A stretch of DNA of 64,000 nucleotides from Ziziphus jujuba (GCF_031755915.1 NC_083390.1:18259001-18323000); one strand, 5' to 3'; positions 13,737 to 25,849 are shown, counted from the first letter of the stretch. The notes: a model not told the origin generated them from the letters alone. Numbers and translations: made by a program.

Positions 13737-16683
13737 TGTAATACCCCGCCCCAAAGTACAACGGAAAATTTTCAACTTTGACCGTTGACCGTTGACTTTG
13801 ACTTTGATCGTTGACCAAAAGGGTCAAAAGTTGACTTTTTGTTCCGGTTGGAATTCTAGGTTGACTGAGGTATCGTTATGAAGTACACATTGGCATGAGT
13901 TCGTAGACTAGTATCACGTTGAAAACGGAGCTACGGTTTGAAGGATATGAGCAAAACAAGTTGGGGTTCAAACTGTCCAAGTGGTGCCGAAGTTGACTTT
14001 TTATTCATGGAAAGTTGAGCTTTGACTCATGCATGGTTGTGAAGTACTAGTCGATACAAGTCCGTAGACTAGCGGCACGTCCAATTTGGACATGTGGTTT
14101 GAAAGTTATGGACCTGTAGAGTTTTCCAAATACAGTATTATTTTAATATTATTTTTAAATGCGTAACGATGTGCCACGTGTGACCTAATAAATGTGACCA
14201 TGTGTCACCATGGTGAGATGCCACATGGCAACCATGCTTAATACCATATTATTTTATTGTTATTTTATGTAATAATATTATTTTTAATATTATTTAATTA
14301 ATTTTAATTTATTTCTATCTCTTTCTTTTTCTTTTCTTTTTCTTTTTTTTCTTTCCCCCCACGTGGGAAAAAAGGGGACCCAGCCCCGATCCTTCTCCTT
14401 CTTCTTCTTCCTCCTTCTTCTTCCTTCTCCTTCATTTTTCTTCCTCCGGCCGTCTCTCTCTCTCTCCCGTGTTTATCTTTCTCCGGCCACCACAAGCTAC
14501 ACGCGCCGGCTACTGTCCAAGACCACACGCCGGCGAGCTCACCAGCCAAATTTGACTGCATGCCGGCCGGCCGGCGACGCGCCCAAATTAGGCGGTGGAA
14601 GCCACGCAGCCGTCCCTCTCTCTCCGGCCGATTGATCACCGTGCGGACGGCAGTAAGCCACACGCACTGGACAGACCGATGACCCACGATGGCACGACCT
14701 CGGTCACTCAATCTCCGGACGGTGGGGTGGCTAACGGGTCGGGATCGGCCTCCAACGCCGGCGGCCGGTGTGTCGCTGGTTTGCTCGTTTTCCGGTAGCC
14801 ACCGGTCATGCAACCGGTCCTTTCCCACTAATTTGGATCCTCTGATTCCGATTCTGAGCTCCAATTAACTCAACTCCTATCGATTTGCAAGATACGAAGG
14901 GATCAAAACCGGTCGAAACTTTCCGGCCAAATTCCGGCCACCGCCGGTCGAATTAAACTCAATGGAAGTCGGTAATGTGATCCTCATCTCACAAGCTTTC
15001 CATAGACATATAATTTGTCAATTTTGGATAACGTTTGTGTTTGACCCCCCGGGTACCGGATATTATTTATCCGAATAAAATATTAATTTATTTGACTGTG
15101 TGTGAATTGTGTTCTAGGAGCACGGGTGAGTCATGGAATTGATCCCATGGTGGATCCTTGTTTAATTGCATGCTCCAGGTGAGTGACCCACCTTTAAAAA
15201 TATTTTGGGGCAATTAATTATGTTTAATTGGTGTTTAATTGATATTTGAATTATGCTCATGCAGTGCAATTTAATTATGATTTTACTGTGATTTAATTTT
15301 ATTTATTATGCATGAGCAAGGTATTTTCCGTAATAAATTGTATATGGTTTTAAATATTATTTTTGGGCATAATTGGTTTAAATATTTTGTGAAAATATTT
15401 GTTAAATTGGTGGTTTAATTTTATAATTATGCCCACGGTATTTTATTTGTTGAACCTCGTATTACAAGAAAATTATTGTTTTATTGGTTATCGATGTTTT
15501 CGTACCGGGTTGTTAAATGAAAATATGTGGGATGGTAAATATGAAAATTGGTATATTTCCCACGATAATTTTGGAAAGAACGGTACGGTTGATTTATTAA
15601 TTATTTTAGACGCATTCATACAGTATTGGTATTCTGGTGTATGTATATGTGGTTAGCGCGCAAGTATTATGTCTCCCGTGAGTTGCCATTGAAACTTGGG
15701 CAGGCAAGTTTGATATTGGCCACAGCCGCCCCCTTCCTTAGCCGGGATGACGGTTTCAGCAGCGGTACTGTCGGGACGCCGAAGTGCCGTTGGCAAGTTT
15801 CTCTCTTTAATCTCCCCGCCAGTCGATGCTCAGGACGCTGAGTATCGGAGGGGATCACCGGTATATGGTGTGGTGCGTCAAGTGTAAATTTTTCAGATAA
15901 AATTTCAAACCCCAAAGGTGTTCAAAAATTATTTATTATAATTTATTACATTTTAATTATATTGGGGTATTTATTTATTTATTTATGTATTTATTGTTTA
16001 TTAAATGGTTTGATCCCTTGGTTTTCGGGAATACGAATATCAGGGTTTTGTGAAATTGTTTTAAAAAGGAACATTTCCAACGGAGTGATTAGTGAGAGTT
16101 TTGAGAGAAATTATTATTTTTAACTGCTATTATTTATTTACCTATTTAATTGTCAGTATTAATTAAATTCCCTTATTTGTTATATTATTATTATTAAAAG
16201 TGTTCAGTAGCTAGGGTCGCTCACTGAGATGATTAGCATCTCACGTTTTTAAATTCTGTTCCCTTAGGTGCAAGGGGTGGTAGACGTTCTTCCGAAGCGA
16301 ACCAATTCTCCGCCGCTATCATGTCTTGAGAAGCACTTTTGTACTCATTCATTTCAGTTGTAATAGTTCTTTCATCTTTGTTGTATTTTCTATTGAATAG
16401 CACTTCATGAAGCTCTGTATACTATTCTGGACACTTATGTTTTATTTATGCATTGAATTACTGTTATTCTTTAAAGTGCTATAAATTTGTGGAAACAAAT
16501 TGTAGTAACGTGGGAGGAATAAAGGGATGAATATAGAAGTGTGTTTTCAGTGCAGGAAATTCATGGTAAGTCCTACCCTTAGGGGAGGTGCTGCCGGATT
16601 TTCCGTTGGAAGGTTCGGTGGTATTTCCCTGGGATCAGGGCTTGTCTAGGGTTCCGGGGAGGAATTTTGGACGGGTCCTAACA
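13737..16683 (+). mobile_element. Nested long LTR (2947 bp), opposite orientation
   Basis: It starts TGTAATACCCCGCCCC and ends GACGGGTCCTAACA. It lies inside the outer minus-strand LTR. The outer LTR sequence resumes at 16684 with GTCAAGTACTTCACAACC. The flanks (CAACG before, GTCAA after) do not form a clean five-base duplication; a TCAA(C)G/TCAAG duplication with small changes is possible. It carries the usual TTGAC-rich start, CT-rich tract (14320-14475), GC-rich middle and AT-rich right half. Confidence 0.8.
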
Positions 16684-17225
16684 GTCAAGTACTTCACAAC
16701 CATGCAAGAGTCAAAGCTCAACTTTGCATGAACAAAAAGTCAACTCCGGCACCTCTTGGATAATTTGGACCTCAACTTGTTTTACTCATAACTTTCAAAC
16801 CGTAGCTCCATTTTTGACGTGCTACTAGTCTATGGACTCGTAACAATGTGTACTTTATAACGGTACCTTAGTCAATGTGAAATTCCATCAAGAGCAAAAA
16901 GTCAACATTTGACCCCTTCTCGGTCAACGATGGTCAAATCCGGCCAACCTTGGTCAAATTTTAGAAATTTTTGGTGTACTTCGGGACGAGATGTTACAAT
17001 ATGTTAATTCGTGTACATATCATATGAATTACAAATTAAAAATAACTCATGCGCAGTATAACATAACTATGTTTATAAAAGAAAAGTTTTGTACCAGATC
17101 AATTTGATTTGTTTTATTAGTTAGATAGAACCTATTTTTTAAGCCAAATTTAAAGGATTAATTTCATAAATTTTTCGTACAATATTATTATGTCAATATA
17201 ATGAAAGATTAATCATATATATATA

Positions 17226-17419
17226 ATTATAGGTGTAGTAATTCTCAAGTCTGCACTGTTTGGATAAAAAACCATTAAAACTTCCCTATAATTATAGGTG
17301 TAGTAATTCTCAAGTCCGTACTGTTTGGATAAAAAACCATTAAAACTTCCCTATAATTATAGGTGTAGTAATTCTCAAGTCCGTACTGTTTGGATAAAAA
17401 AACCATTAAAACTTCCCTT
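17226..17419. repeat. 65-bp tandem triplication in unit B
   Basis: Three copies start at 17226, 17291 and 17356 with an exact 65-bp period. Each begins ATTATAGGTGTAGTAATTCT. The copies differ by one or two bases. Unit A has a single copy near 5060; unit C has a partial duplication near 24580-24640. Confidence 0.9.
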
Positions 17420-18700
17420 TTCAAACATCTTTTTGGTAATATCCCTTGTCGAATATTTGGTATAGATTTAAATATGTATTAACATATTTAAATGATTAAC
17501 CTATATACAGTACAACATGGCAGAATATCATAAACTAAGAGACTGAAATATTTGACCACGTATAATTTTTTTATGCATACAAACATGCTTTTTCATTTTG
17601 CCAGAATTACACTTTTTATCAATACTTTGAGAAATTCATCATTAACTTCCATTGATATTTTACAATTTATCACCGACATCCATGCCACTAATTAAACGGT
17701 AAAAGTAAACCATTAATTTGACGACATTTAACTAATTAATGGTCAAAAAGATACAAGAAGTTTTGTAAACAATAAAAAAATAATCACAGGATATTGTTTT
17801 TAAATTTTAAAAAAGTGTTTCTAACCACACTATATTTCTAAAGAAGTTTTCATATTACAAATCTATTGTGAACCAATATCCTTAAAAACTAAATAAATAA
17901 ATAAAATAGAATATACATTATCTGATTTATATAAACAACAGATTTTTGTTTCCTCCAATATACACATATTTAATGGAATAAAAACATGATGGTATATGCA
18001 TACCAAACGACTACACATATCACAAAATATGTGCTAGGTTTATGCTATACCTCCTGATTTGTTAGGTATACCATGAAGAATGGCATGGATTGGTAGGATA
18101 TACCATTCCGGCACAATATGAGGTGGGGTGGACATCGGATTAGTAGGTATATAATTATCGGGATGCCCTAAAACATTCGGTATTTGTTTTCAAAGGTGAA
18201 ATAGGTATGTTTTATTGGTGGGGGGAGCAAAATATAATTAAGTGCGAGTGTGTATAAAGTGTAATATGGTTATAAGAAAATATAGTGTAGTTAGAACTAC
18301 TCATTAATATTTAAAATATTAGAGGATGTTAGTGACAAATTTATCAATGGATGTTAGTGACGAATTGCACTATAGGTTACGTGTAGGGACTAATATAACT
18401 TTTGACGGTTAAATTTAATGGCTTTCAAGGTGCTGTTGATAAATTTCAAAATATTATAAAAGATTAAGGATGCATTTTGAAAAACCTAAGTAAAAATTGT
18501 AATGATGGCAAACCCAAAGAGTATAAAATGAAGTTTTCCTACTGAAATAATATGATGCCCCTTTGACAGCATTCTGCATATAGGAAGGTTTAAGAGAATT
18601 AAATTTGATAGATAAGGAAAAAAGAATTAAGAAACTTGATGGGCGAGGGTTAGGTATAATAATCTAGACTAGTAGGAAAATTTATGCAAACCAAACCACT

Positions 18701-18924
18701 GACATATATATCTAATAATTCTCAATTATATTGTACCATGCATGGTAGATAGACAATTAAGTTTCCGAACAAGAATCCCCAAACATTTTATCCACATTTT
18801 TACACTTCTTGAGACATATATCTAATAATCCTCAATTATATTGTACCATGGTAGATAGACAATTAAGTTTCCCAGCAAGAATCCCCAAACATTTTGTCCA
18901 CATTTTTACACTCCTTGAGACAAT
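18701..18924. repeat. 112-bp local tandem duplication in unit C
   Basis: The segment beginning GACATATATCTAATAAT at 18701 recurs at 18813. Both copies continue through the GGTAGATAGACAATTAAGTT stretch and end near ACACTCCTTGAG. Units A and B have one copy. Confidence 0.85.
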
Positions 18925-19359
18925 CTGATTAATTGGTTTGTAGATATTGTTCAATTCCCTATGTGTTGAGTTAGTCATACAGTTCTATATTTACAATTTG
19001 GACCTACTTATTTAATTTAGTCAGTTAAAGAGACACCCACATAATTAATGGGCGATTAATTACAGACCTCTTTGCCATGTACTACACCTCATTCCATACA
19101 CCAAATACCAAGACTCTGCAACATTGACCAAATATAATATATGGTAATATATATATATATACATATATAATTTTGTTATGGTAAGTTTCCAAGCCTAATT
19201 ATTATGGGTGTGCAGAATATGCCCTTAGTACATGTAGTGCACCTTTTACCATATGTTGATTAGTGTACATATGATATGAATTACAAATTTAAAATAACTC
19301 ATGCATTCTATAATATAACTCTATATGTATAACAGAAAAGTCTTCTGCCGGATCAATTT

Positions 19360-22261
19360 TGTAACACCCCGTTCCAAAGTACAACGGAAATTTTCCAACT
19401 TTGACTGAGGTTATCCGTTGATTGTTGACTTTGATTTTGACCGTTGACTGAAAGGGGTTAAAAGTTGACTTTTTGGCTCGGTTGGAATTCTAGGTTGACT
19501 GAGGTACCGTTACGAAGTACACGTTGGCATGAGTTCGTAGACTAGTAGCACGTTGAAAACGGAGCTACGGTTTGAAAGTTATGGGCAAAACAAGTTGAGG
19601 TTCAAACTGTCCAAAAGGTTCCGGGAGTTGACTTTTTATGGTTGTAGAATTTTGCTTTGACTTTGGTATGGTTGTAAAGTGCTCGTCGATACGAGTTCAC
19701 AGACTAGTGGCACGCCTAATTTGGACGTACGGTTAAAAAGTTATAGACGTGTGAAGTTTGTCGGATACCGTAATATTTTAATGTTTATGAATCGATGAAC
19801 AGTGAAATGCCACTTGTCGTCACCTGATTGGTCCACGTGGATGAACAGTGTCACCCATGGTGGCTTTTATTTGGCAAAACCGCCGGGAAAGAGAGAGAAA
19901 GAGAGAAACGAGAGAGAGAGGGAGAGAGAGAACCGACCGGCCACCACCGGTTGGCCACCATCCGGCCACCGGAGGGCTACACGCGCTGGCCAGACGAGAC
20001 CCCCTCCCCATTTTCGGCCAAAGCCCAAAATCTCACGACCGCCGGTCGCTGGACGTGCCCGGATCTCGGCGGCGAAGCTCGGCGGCGATTTTTCCCCTCC
20101 ACCGCCGTTTGACCCATTTCCGACCATTTTCAGACCACACGCGCCAGCCACCCCTCACCACCTCCTCATTTTTTACCAGCCCACCAAATTTCACAGCCAC
20201 CGGACCTCCGACGCGCCGGGATCGGAGCGTTTTCCGGCGACGGTTGCCGGTGACCGCGATAGCTCACCGGAAGTCACTGTTCCGACGAGTACCCAATTGC
20301 ACCGCCGGTCCCTGTCCACTAATTCCGACCTCCTGAATCCAAATCCGGGGTCCTTTTCCGCCAATTCGTGATGGATTAAGAGAATCAAAGAGTTGAATCC
20401 CAAAATCTTTCCGACGAGATTCCGGCCACCACCGGTCCGATCTCCGGGAAGTAAGACCGGATTTGTAATCCTCGTCGCTCAAGCTTCGATTCGGTATATT
20501 ACTCATCAATTTTGGATAACGTTTGTGTTTGACCCCCCGGGTACCGGGTATTATTTACCCGAATAAAATATTAATTTATTTGACTGTGTGTGATTTGTGT
20601 TCTAGAAGCACGGGTGAGTCATGGAATTGATCTCATGGTGGATCTTAGGTTAATTGTGTGCTCCAGGTGAGTGACCCACCTTTGAAAATATTTTTGGGGT
20701 AATTAATTATATTTATGTCGTGTTAATTTGATATCTGCAGTTATGCTCATGTGGTGTACTTTAAATATAATCGGGAAAAATATTATTTTATATATATTTA
20801 CCCATTGGTGCTAAATGGAATTTTGGGGTCATTAAGAAATTTTCGATTATTATTTTATTGTGATTAAATGGTATTTATTACACATGAGCAAGTATTTTCA
20901 GTAATTAATTGTGTCTGGATTTTATATTATTTTTTGGCATAATTGGTTTGAATATTTTAAGAAAATTATTTGTTTAAATTGGTGGTTTAATTAATTATGC
21001 CCGTGGTATAATATTTGTTGAACCGCGTGTTGCGAGAGAAATTATTTTTATTGGTTATTGGTTATCGATGTTTTCGTACCGGGTTTGTTAAATGAAAATA
21101 TGTGGGATGGTAAATGTAAAAATTGGTATATTTCCCATGGTAATTTTGGAAAGAACGGTACGGTTGATTTAATAATTATTTTAGACGCACTCATACAGTA
21201 TTGGTGTTCTGGTATATGTATATGTGGTTCAGCGCGCAAGTATTATGTCTCCCGTGAGTTGCCATTGGACCGTGGGCAGGCAAGTCTTATATAGTGCACA
21301 CAGCCGCCCCCCTCCTTGGCTGGGATGACGGTTTCAGCAGCGGTACTGTCGGGACGCCGAAGTGCCATTTACAAGTTTCTCTCTTTAATCTCCCCGCCAG
21401 TCGGTGCTCGGGACGCTGGGTATCAGAGGGCATCACTGGCATATGGTGTGGTGCTTCAAGTACAAATTTTTTGGATAGAAATTTCAAACCCCAAAAAGTA
21501 CAAAAATTATTTATTATAATTTATTACAGTTTATTTATATTTGGGGTATTTATTTATTTATTTGTTGTTTATTAAATTATTTGATCCCTTGGTTTTCGGG
21601 AAATACGAGTATCAGGTTTTGTGAAAATGTTTTAAAAGGGGAACATTTCCAACGGAGTGAGAAGTGAGGATTTTGAGAGAAAATATTACTTCAATTGTTT
21701 ATTATTTATTTATCTATTTAGTTGTTGGAATTAATTAAATTTCTTTATTTGGTATATTATTAATATTAAAGGTGCTCAGTAGATAGGGTCACTCACTAAG
21801 ATGATTAGCATCTCATGTTTTTAAATTCCGTTCCCCTAGGTCCAGGTTGGGAGACGTTGATCGTCCAGGGTGAGCCCCACGTTTTAGTTTGTTGCCGAAA
21901 GTCCAAGAAGTATTTCTTCCCTTTTTCCTCTCCATCTTGTATTACTTCTTTATTTGTCATTTTATTAATTCCATATTTATCTGTATAATGCTCTGTATAC
22001 TGTATTGGACATGTAGTTATTATTTATGCACTGAGTTACTGTTATTCTTTGAAGTGCTGTAAATTTGTGGAATCAATTTGTAATATCGTGGGAGGAATAA
22101 GGGGATGAATATAGAAGTGTGTTTTCAGTGCAGGAAATTTATGGTAAGTCCTACCCTTAGGGGAGGTACTGCCGGATTTTCCGTTGGAAGGTTCGGTGGT
22201 ATTTCCCTAGAATTAGGGCTTATCTAGGGTTTCGGGGAGGAATTTTGGACGGGTCCTGACA
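19360..22261 (+). mobile_element. Complete left LTR of a rearranged pair (2902 bp)
   Basis: It starts TGTAACACCCCGTTCC and ends GACGGGTCCTGACA. AATTT stands immediately before it (19355-19359) and recurs after the second LTR (24446-24450). The two LTRs therefore sit between a single target duplication. A GA microsatellite lies at 19888-19936 and a GC-rich middle at about 19940-20450. Confidence 0.82.
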
Positions 22262-24445
22262 TACCCACCAAATTTCACGGCCACCGAACCTCCGACGCAC
22301 CGAGATCGGAGTATTTTCAGGCGAGGGGCCGAAAATCTTCAAACCCAAATCTCTTTGCCGTCCGGCCTCCGTTTGCCTCACCGTCAGTCCCGTTGGAACC
22401 CTCTCCTCTCGATCTACAAAACCCCCAAAAATCTCAGCCATCGGCCATCAGACACACCGCCCCGGCGAGGGTTGCCGGTGACTGCGACGGCTCGCTAGAA
22501 AATCCTGTTCCGGCGAGTACCCAGTTGCACCGCCGGTCCTTCCCCACTAATTCCGACCCCCTGAATCCAAATCCGGTGTCCTTTTCCTCCAATTCATGAC
22601 GGTTTGGGAGAATCAAGGTTGTAAAGGCCGAGAGCTTTCCGGCGAGATTCCGGCCACCTCGGGTCGTAATCCTCGTCCCTCAAGCTTCGATTCGGTATAT
22701 TACTCGTCAATTTTGGTTAACGTTTGTGTTTAACCCCCGGATACCAGGTATTATTTACCCGAATAAAATATTAATTTATTTGACTGTGTGTGAATTGTGT
22801 TCTAGGAGCACGTGTGCATCGTGGAATTGATCCCATGGAGGATCTTAGGTTAATTGCATGCTCCAGGTGAGTGACCCACCTTTAAAAATATTTTGGGGTA
22901 ATTAATTATATTTATTTGGTGTTTAATTGATATCTGCAATTATGCTCATGTGGTGAAATTTAATTATAATTATGGAAAATATTGTTTTATAAGTACGTGT
23001 ATGTTTGTTGTGCTAAACGGAATTTGGGTTATCCAAAAACCCCGATTTTTATTATTGTGATTTAATCTTATTTATTACGCATGAGTAAGGTATTTTCAGT
23101 AATAAATCGTATGTGGTTTTAATATCATTTTTGGGCATAATTGGTTTAAATATTTTAAGGAATTATTTGTTTAATTGGTGGTTTAAATTTTATAATTATG
23201 CCCGTGGAATATTATTTGTTGGACCTCGTGTTATGAGAAAAAATTATTTTTATATTGTTATTGATGGTTTCGTACCGGGTATGTTAAAGGAAAATATATG
23301 GAATGATAAATTTGAAAACTGGTATATTTTCCACGGTAATTTTGGAAAATCGGTACGGTTATAATTAATTTAGTAATTATTTTAGACGCACTCATACAAT
23401 ATTGGTGTTCCGGTGTATGTACGGTTAGCGCGCAAGTTATTATGTCTCCCGTGAGTTGCCATTGGACAGAGGGCAGGCAAGTTTTGTAGTACACATAGCC
23501 GCCCCCCTCCTTGGCTGGGATGACGGTTTTAGCAGCGGTACTGTCGAGACGCCGAAGTGCCGTATGCAAGTTTCTCTCCTTAATCTCCCTTCCAATCGGT
23601 GCTCGGAACGCTGGGTATCGGAGGGCATCACTGGTATATGGTGTGGTGTGTCAAGTATAAATTTTCGAATAGAAATTTCAAACCCCAAAGTGTTCAAAAA
23701 TTATTTATTATAATTTATTACATTTTATTTATATTTGGGGTATTTATCTATTGTTTATTAAATTAATTGATCCCTTGGTTTTCAAGAAATACGAATATCG
23801 GGTTTTGTGAAAAAGTTTTAAAAGGGGAACATTTCCAACAGAGTGAATAGTGAGGGTTTTGAGAGAAAATGTTACTTCAATTGTTATTATAATTTATTTA
23901 TTTAATTGCTGGTATTAATTAAATTCCTTTATTTGTTGTATAATTGATATTAAAAGTGTTCAGTAGATAGGGTCACTCACTGAGATGATTAGCATCTCAC
24001 GTTTTTAAATTCCGTTACCCTAAGTCCAGGTTGGGAGACGTTGATCATCCAGGGCGAGCCCAACGTCTCAGTTCGTTGCTGAAAGTCCAAGAAGTATTTC
24101 TTCCCTTTTTCCTCTCCATCTTGTATTACTTCTTTATCTGTCATTGTATTAATTCCACATATATTGTATAATGCTCTGTATACTGTATTGGACATTTAGC
24201 TGTTAATTATGCACTGATTTCTTATTATTCATTTGAAGTGCTGTAAATTTGTGGAATCAATTTGTAGTTTTGTGGGAAAAATAAGGGGATGATTATAGAA
24301 GTGTGTTTTCAGTGCAGGAAGTTTGTAGTAAGTCCAACCCTTAGGGGAGGTTCTGCTGGATTTTCTATTGGAGGGTCCGGTAGGGTTTCCCTGGGATCAG
24401 GGCTTGTCTAGGGTTCCGATAAGAAATTTTGGACGGGTCTTAACA
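22262..24445 (+). mobile_element. 5'-truncated right LTR of the same pair (2184 bp)
   Basis: It begins abruptly inside the GC-rich part of the LTR (at the equivalent of about 20176) and runs to a normal end, GGGTCTTAACA, followed by AATTT (24446-24450). The first 800 bp or so of this LTR and any internal region are gone. It contains about 160 bp (near 22310-22470) that the left LTR lacks but the LTR at 866 has. The two LTRs of the pair are therefore clearly diverged. Confidence 0.78.
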
Positions 24446-24715
24446 AATTTGATTACAATTTATTAATTAGATAGGACCTAATTTAAAAACTAAATTTCAA
24501 GTGTTGAGTTCATAAGTTTTTAGTACAATATTATTATTTTAATATAAAGAAAGATTAGTTATGTATATATATATATATATAGGTGTGGTAATTCTCAAGT
24601 CATACATATATAGGTAGGTGTAGTGATTCTCAAGTCTGTATTGTTTGGTTAAAAAAACTATTAAAAACTTCCCATGTCAAACATTTGGTAAAGCTTTAAA
24701 AATGTATTTGATATA

Positions 24716-24945
24716 TATATATATATTTATATATATATACTGTTCATTGGATTTTCTCATATTCTCTTTGTACAAGTGGACCCGACCCAATTTGCTTTAG
24801 TAATAGTAGCAACGTTGAAATTTTTCTATATATATATATATATAATGGCCTAGGTACAAGCAAGAACAGATGAATTACAAGCATCATATCCTATAGAATT
24901 TAGTAGTCAGCTTAGCTAGGTGTTGTCAAATTCTAATCAGAAAAT
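24716..24945. other. Intergenic/leader sequence, no feature recognised
   Basis: This is AT-rich sequence with two TA microsatellites (about 24710-24740 and 24825-24845). It leads up to the jasmonate-induced-protein-like fragment and may hold that gene's former promoter. A TATA-type tract is present, but nothing more specific can be supported. Confidence 0.4.
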
Positions 24946-25138
24946 ATGGGAGTGTTTGGCAACCCTGTCACAGACGAAACCTTGGAAGGACTGCCTCGGT
25001 ACGATGGCAAACAAATAGGACCAATAGACAGAGCTCGTGTGGCTCTGAATTGGAAAAATGCAGAGGGAAAAGATGTGAGAGCTCTCCAGCATGCCGAGAA
25101 TCTCATGGAAAAATGCGGTGTTGATGTTGCATGCTCTC
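24946..25138 (+). pseudogene. 23-kDa jasmonate-induced-protein-like gene, 5' fragment
   Basis: The reading frame opens at ATG 24946 with MGVFGNPVTDETLEGLP and continues through a segment like DRARVALNWKNAEGKD, up to about CGVDVACSL. This resembles the N-terminal 60-65 residues of plant 23-kDa jasmonate-induced proteins. Members of that family are much longer and continue after a cysteine-leucine stretch at about this place. Here the frame runs into foreign sequence and stops at 25158. The last seven or so codons (HRNWP) appear to come from the copia fragment read on the opposite strand. The rest of the gene is not seen downstream. Family resemblance is from memory of the motif pattern; the function of the family is poorly defined. 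Confidence 0.6.
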
Positions 25139-25849
25139 TTCATCGGAATTGGCCATAACAAGATTCCCGGCAATCTCCGAGCTTAGATACCAATTTGATG
25201 TAGGAGCTTTCAATTAAACAAGAAAAATGAATTTAACATTCACAAACAACCAGCAAAGGAAGCTGCTGGAAACTCAGCTTGGTTACCAAGCTATTTCATA
25301 TGTTGAAGAAGATAAAATTGTCTACCCGAAAGGTGGCAAACTATTACATATATATACCTAAAATGAAAACGGTGCGTTTTAAACAATTATTCTAGAAAGA
25401 TCAAAATGAAGTGTTTTTTTTTTGGGTCATGTGAACCTTGGCACATGCAAGCTACTGACCACATGATTTAAATTGGGTTTCATTTGTATGGTACTGTAGC
25501 ACTCTGTTCTCATCTGTTTTAGCATCTGTTCATGTTCATGATGAAGCTGCTGCTGTTTTGAACTTGCTGCTGCTGTGTTGCTGCTAGTGCTGCATTGTTG
25601 CTGCTGGTTCTGTTGCTGGTGCTGCTGGTGCTGTTGCTGATGCTGCTGGTGCTGCTGTATTGTTGCTGGTGCTGCCGAGCTTGTTGTTGCTGCTGCCGAG
25701 CCTGCTATGTTGCTGCCGAGCTGCTGTTGCTGAGCTACTGTGTTGCTGCCAAGGCGCTGCTGCTGCCGAGCTATGTTGCTGCCGATCTGCCGAGCTATGT
25801 TGCTGCCGAGTTGCTGCCGAGCTATGTTGCTGCACCTCCATCACAAACA
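25139..25849 (-). mobile_element. Copia-type 5' end fragment: gag start, primer site and LTR
   Basis: Read on the minus strand, an LTR runs from 25849 (TGTTTGTGATGGAGG) to 25199 (...GAAAGCTCCTACA), with TG...CA ends and a length of 651 bp. It is followed after six bases by TGGTATCTAAGC (25192-25181), close to the initiator-Met tRNA primer site TGGTATCAGAGC of copia elements. A possible gag start follows at 25156 (MANSDEES). The element is cut there and joined to the jasmonate-induced-protein fragment. To the right it cuts into the delta-COP pseudogene. Only the 5' end survives. Confidence 0.65.
25540..25832. repeat. Compound CTG/GCTGTTGCTG repeat inside the copia LTR
   Basis: Almost 300 bp consist of GCTGCTG, GTTGCTG and TTGCTGCCGAGC words in irregular tandem order. 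All long open frames here on both strands (leucine/cysteine-rich on plus, glutamine/serine/alanine-rich on minus) are by-products of the repeat. It lies between the LTR ends at 25199 and 25849. Confidence 0.8.

Larger units (their letters stand above)
7914..16998 (-). mobile_element. Outer long LTR (minus strand), split by two younger LTRs
   Basis: On the minus strand this LTR starts at 16998 (TGTAACATC...) and ends near 7914, where a diverged end (GAAATTTTGGATGGATC) remains. Its own sequence lies at 7914-9278, 12149-13736 and 16684-16998, about 3.27 kb in total. Right flank ATATG at 16999-17003 matches the expected target CCATATG seen in units A and C. The left junction lost a few bases. It belongs to the same subfamily as the LTRs at 13737 and 19360. 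It is the oldest event of the nest because both other LTRs lie inside it. Confidence 0.8.
6176..18470. repeat. Tandem repeat unit B, expanded by a nest of long LTRs
   Basis: This is the second copy of the 3.15-kb unit. It is colinear with unit A from base 6176 to about 7913 and again from about 16999 to 18470. The gap between is filled by three nested long LTRs, about 9.1 kb. Without them the unit is about 3.2 kb. It differs from unit A by point changes, small indels and a private 65-bp triplication near 17226. Unit A near 4810-4840 and unit C near 19240-19265 show the uninterrupted version of the LTR target. Confidence 0.85.
18471..24715. repeat. Tandem repeat unit C, truncated and carrying an LTR pair
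   Basis: This is the third copy of the unit. It matches units A and B from 18471 to 19359 and from 24446 to about 24705, where it breaks off in a TA-rich tract. The last kilobase or so of the unit is missing. It carries the rearranged long-LTR pair 19360-24445. Unit C also has a 112-bp local tandem duplication at 18701-18924 that the other units lack. Unit A near 4920 and unit B near 17098 show the empty target site of this insertion. Confidence 0.8.
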
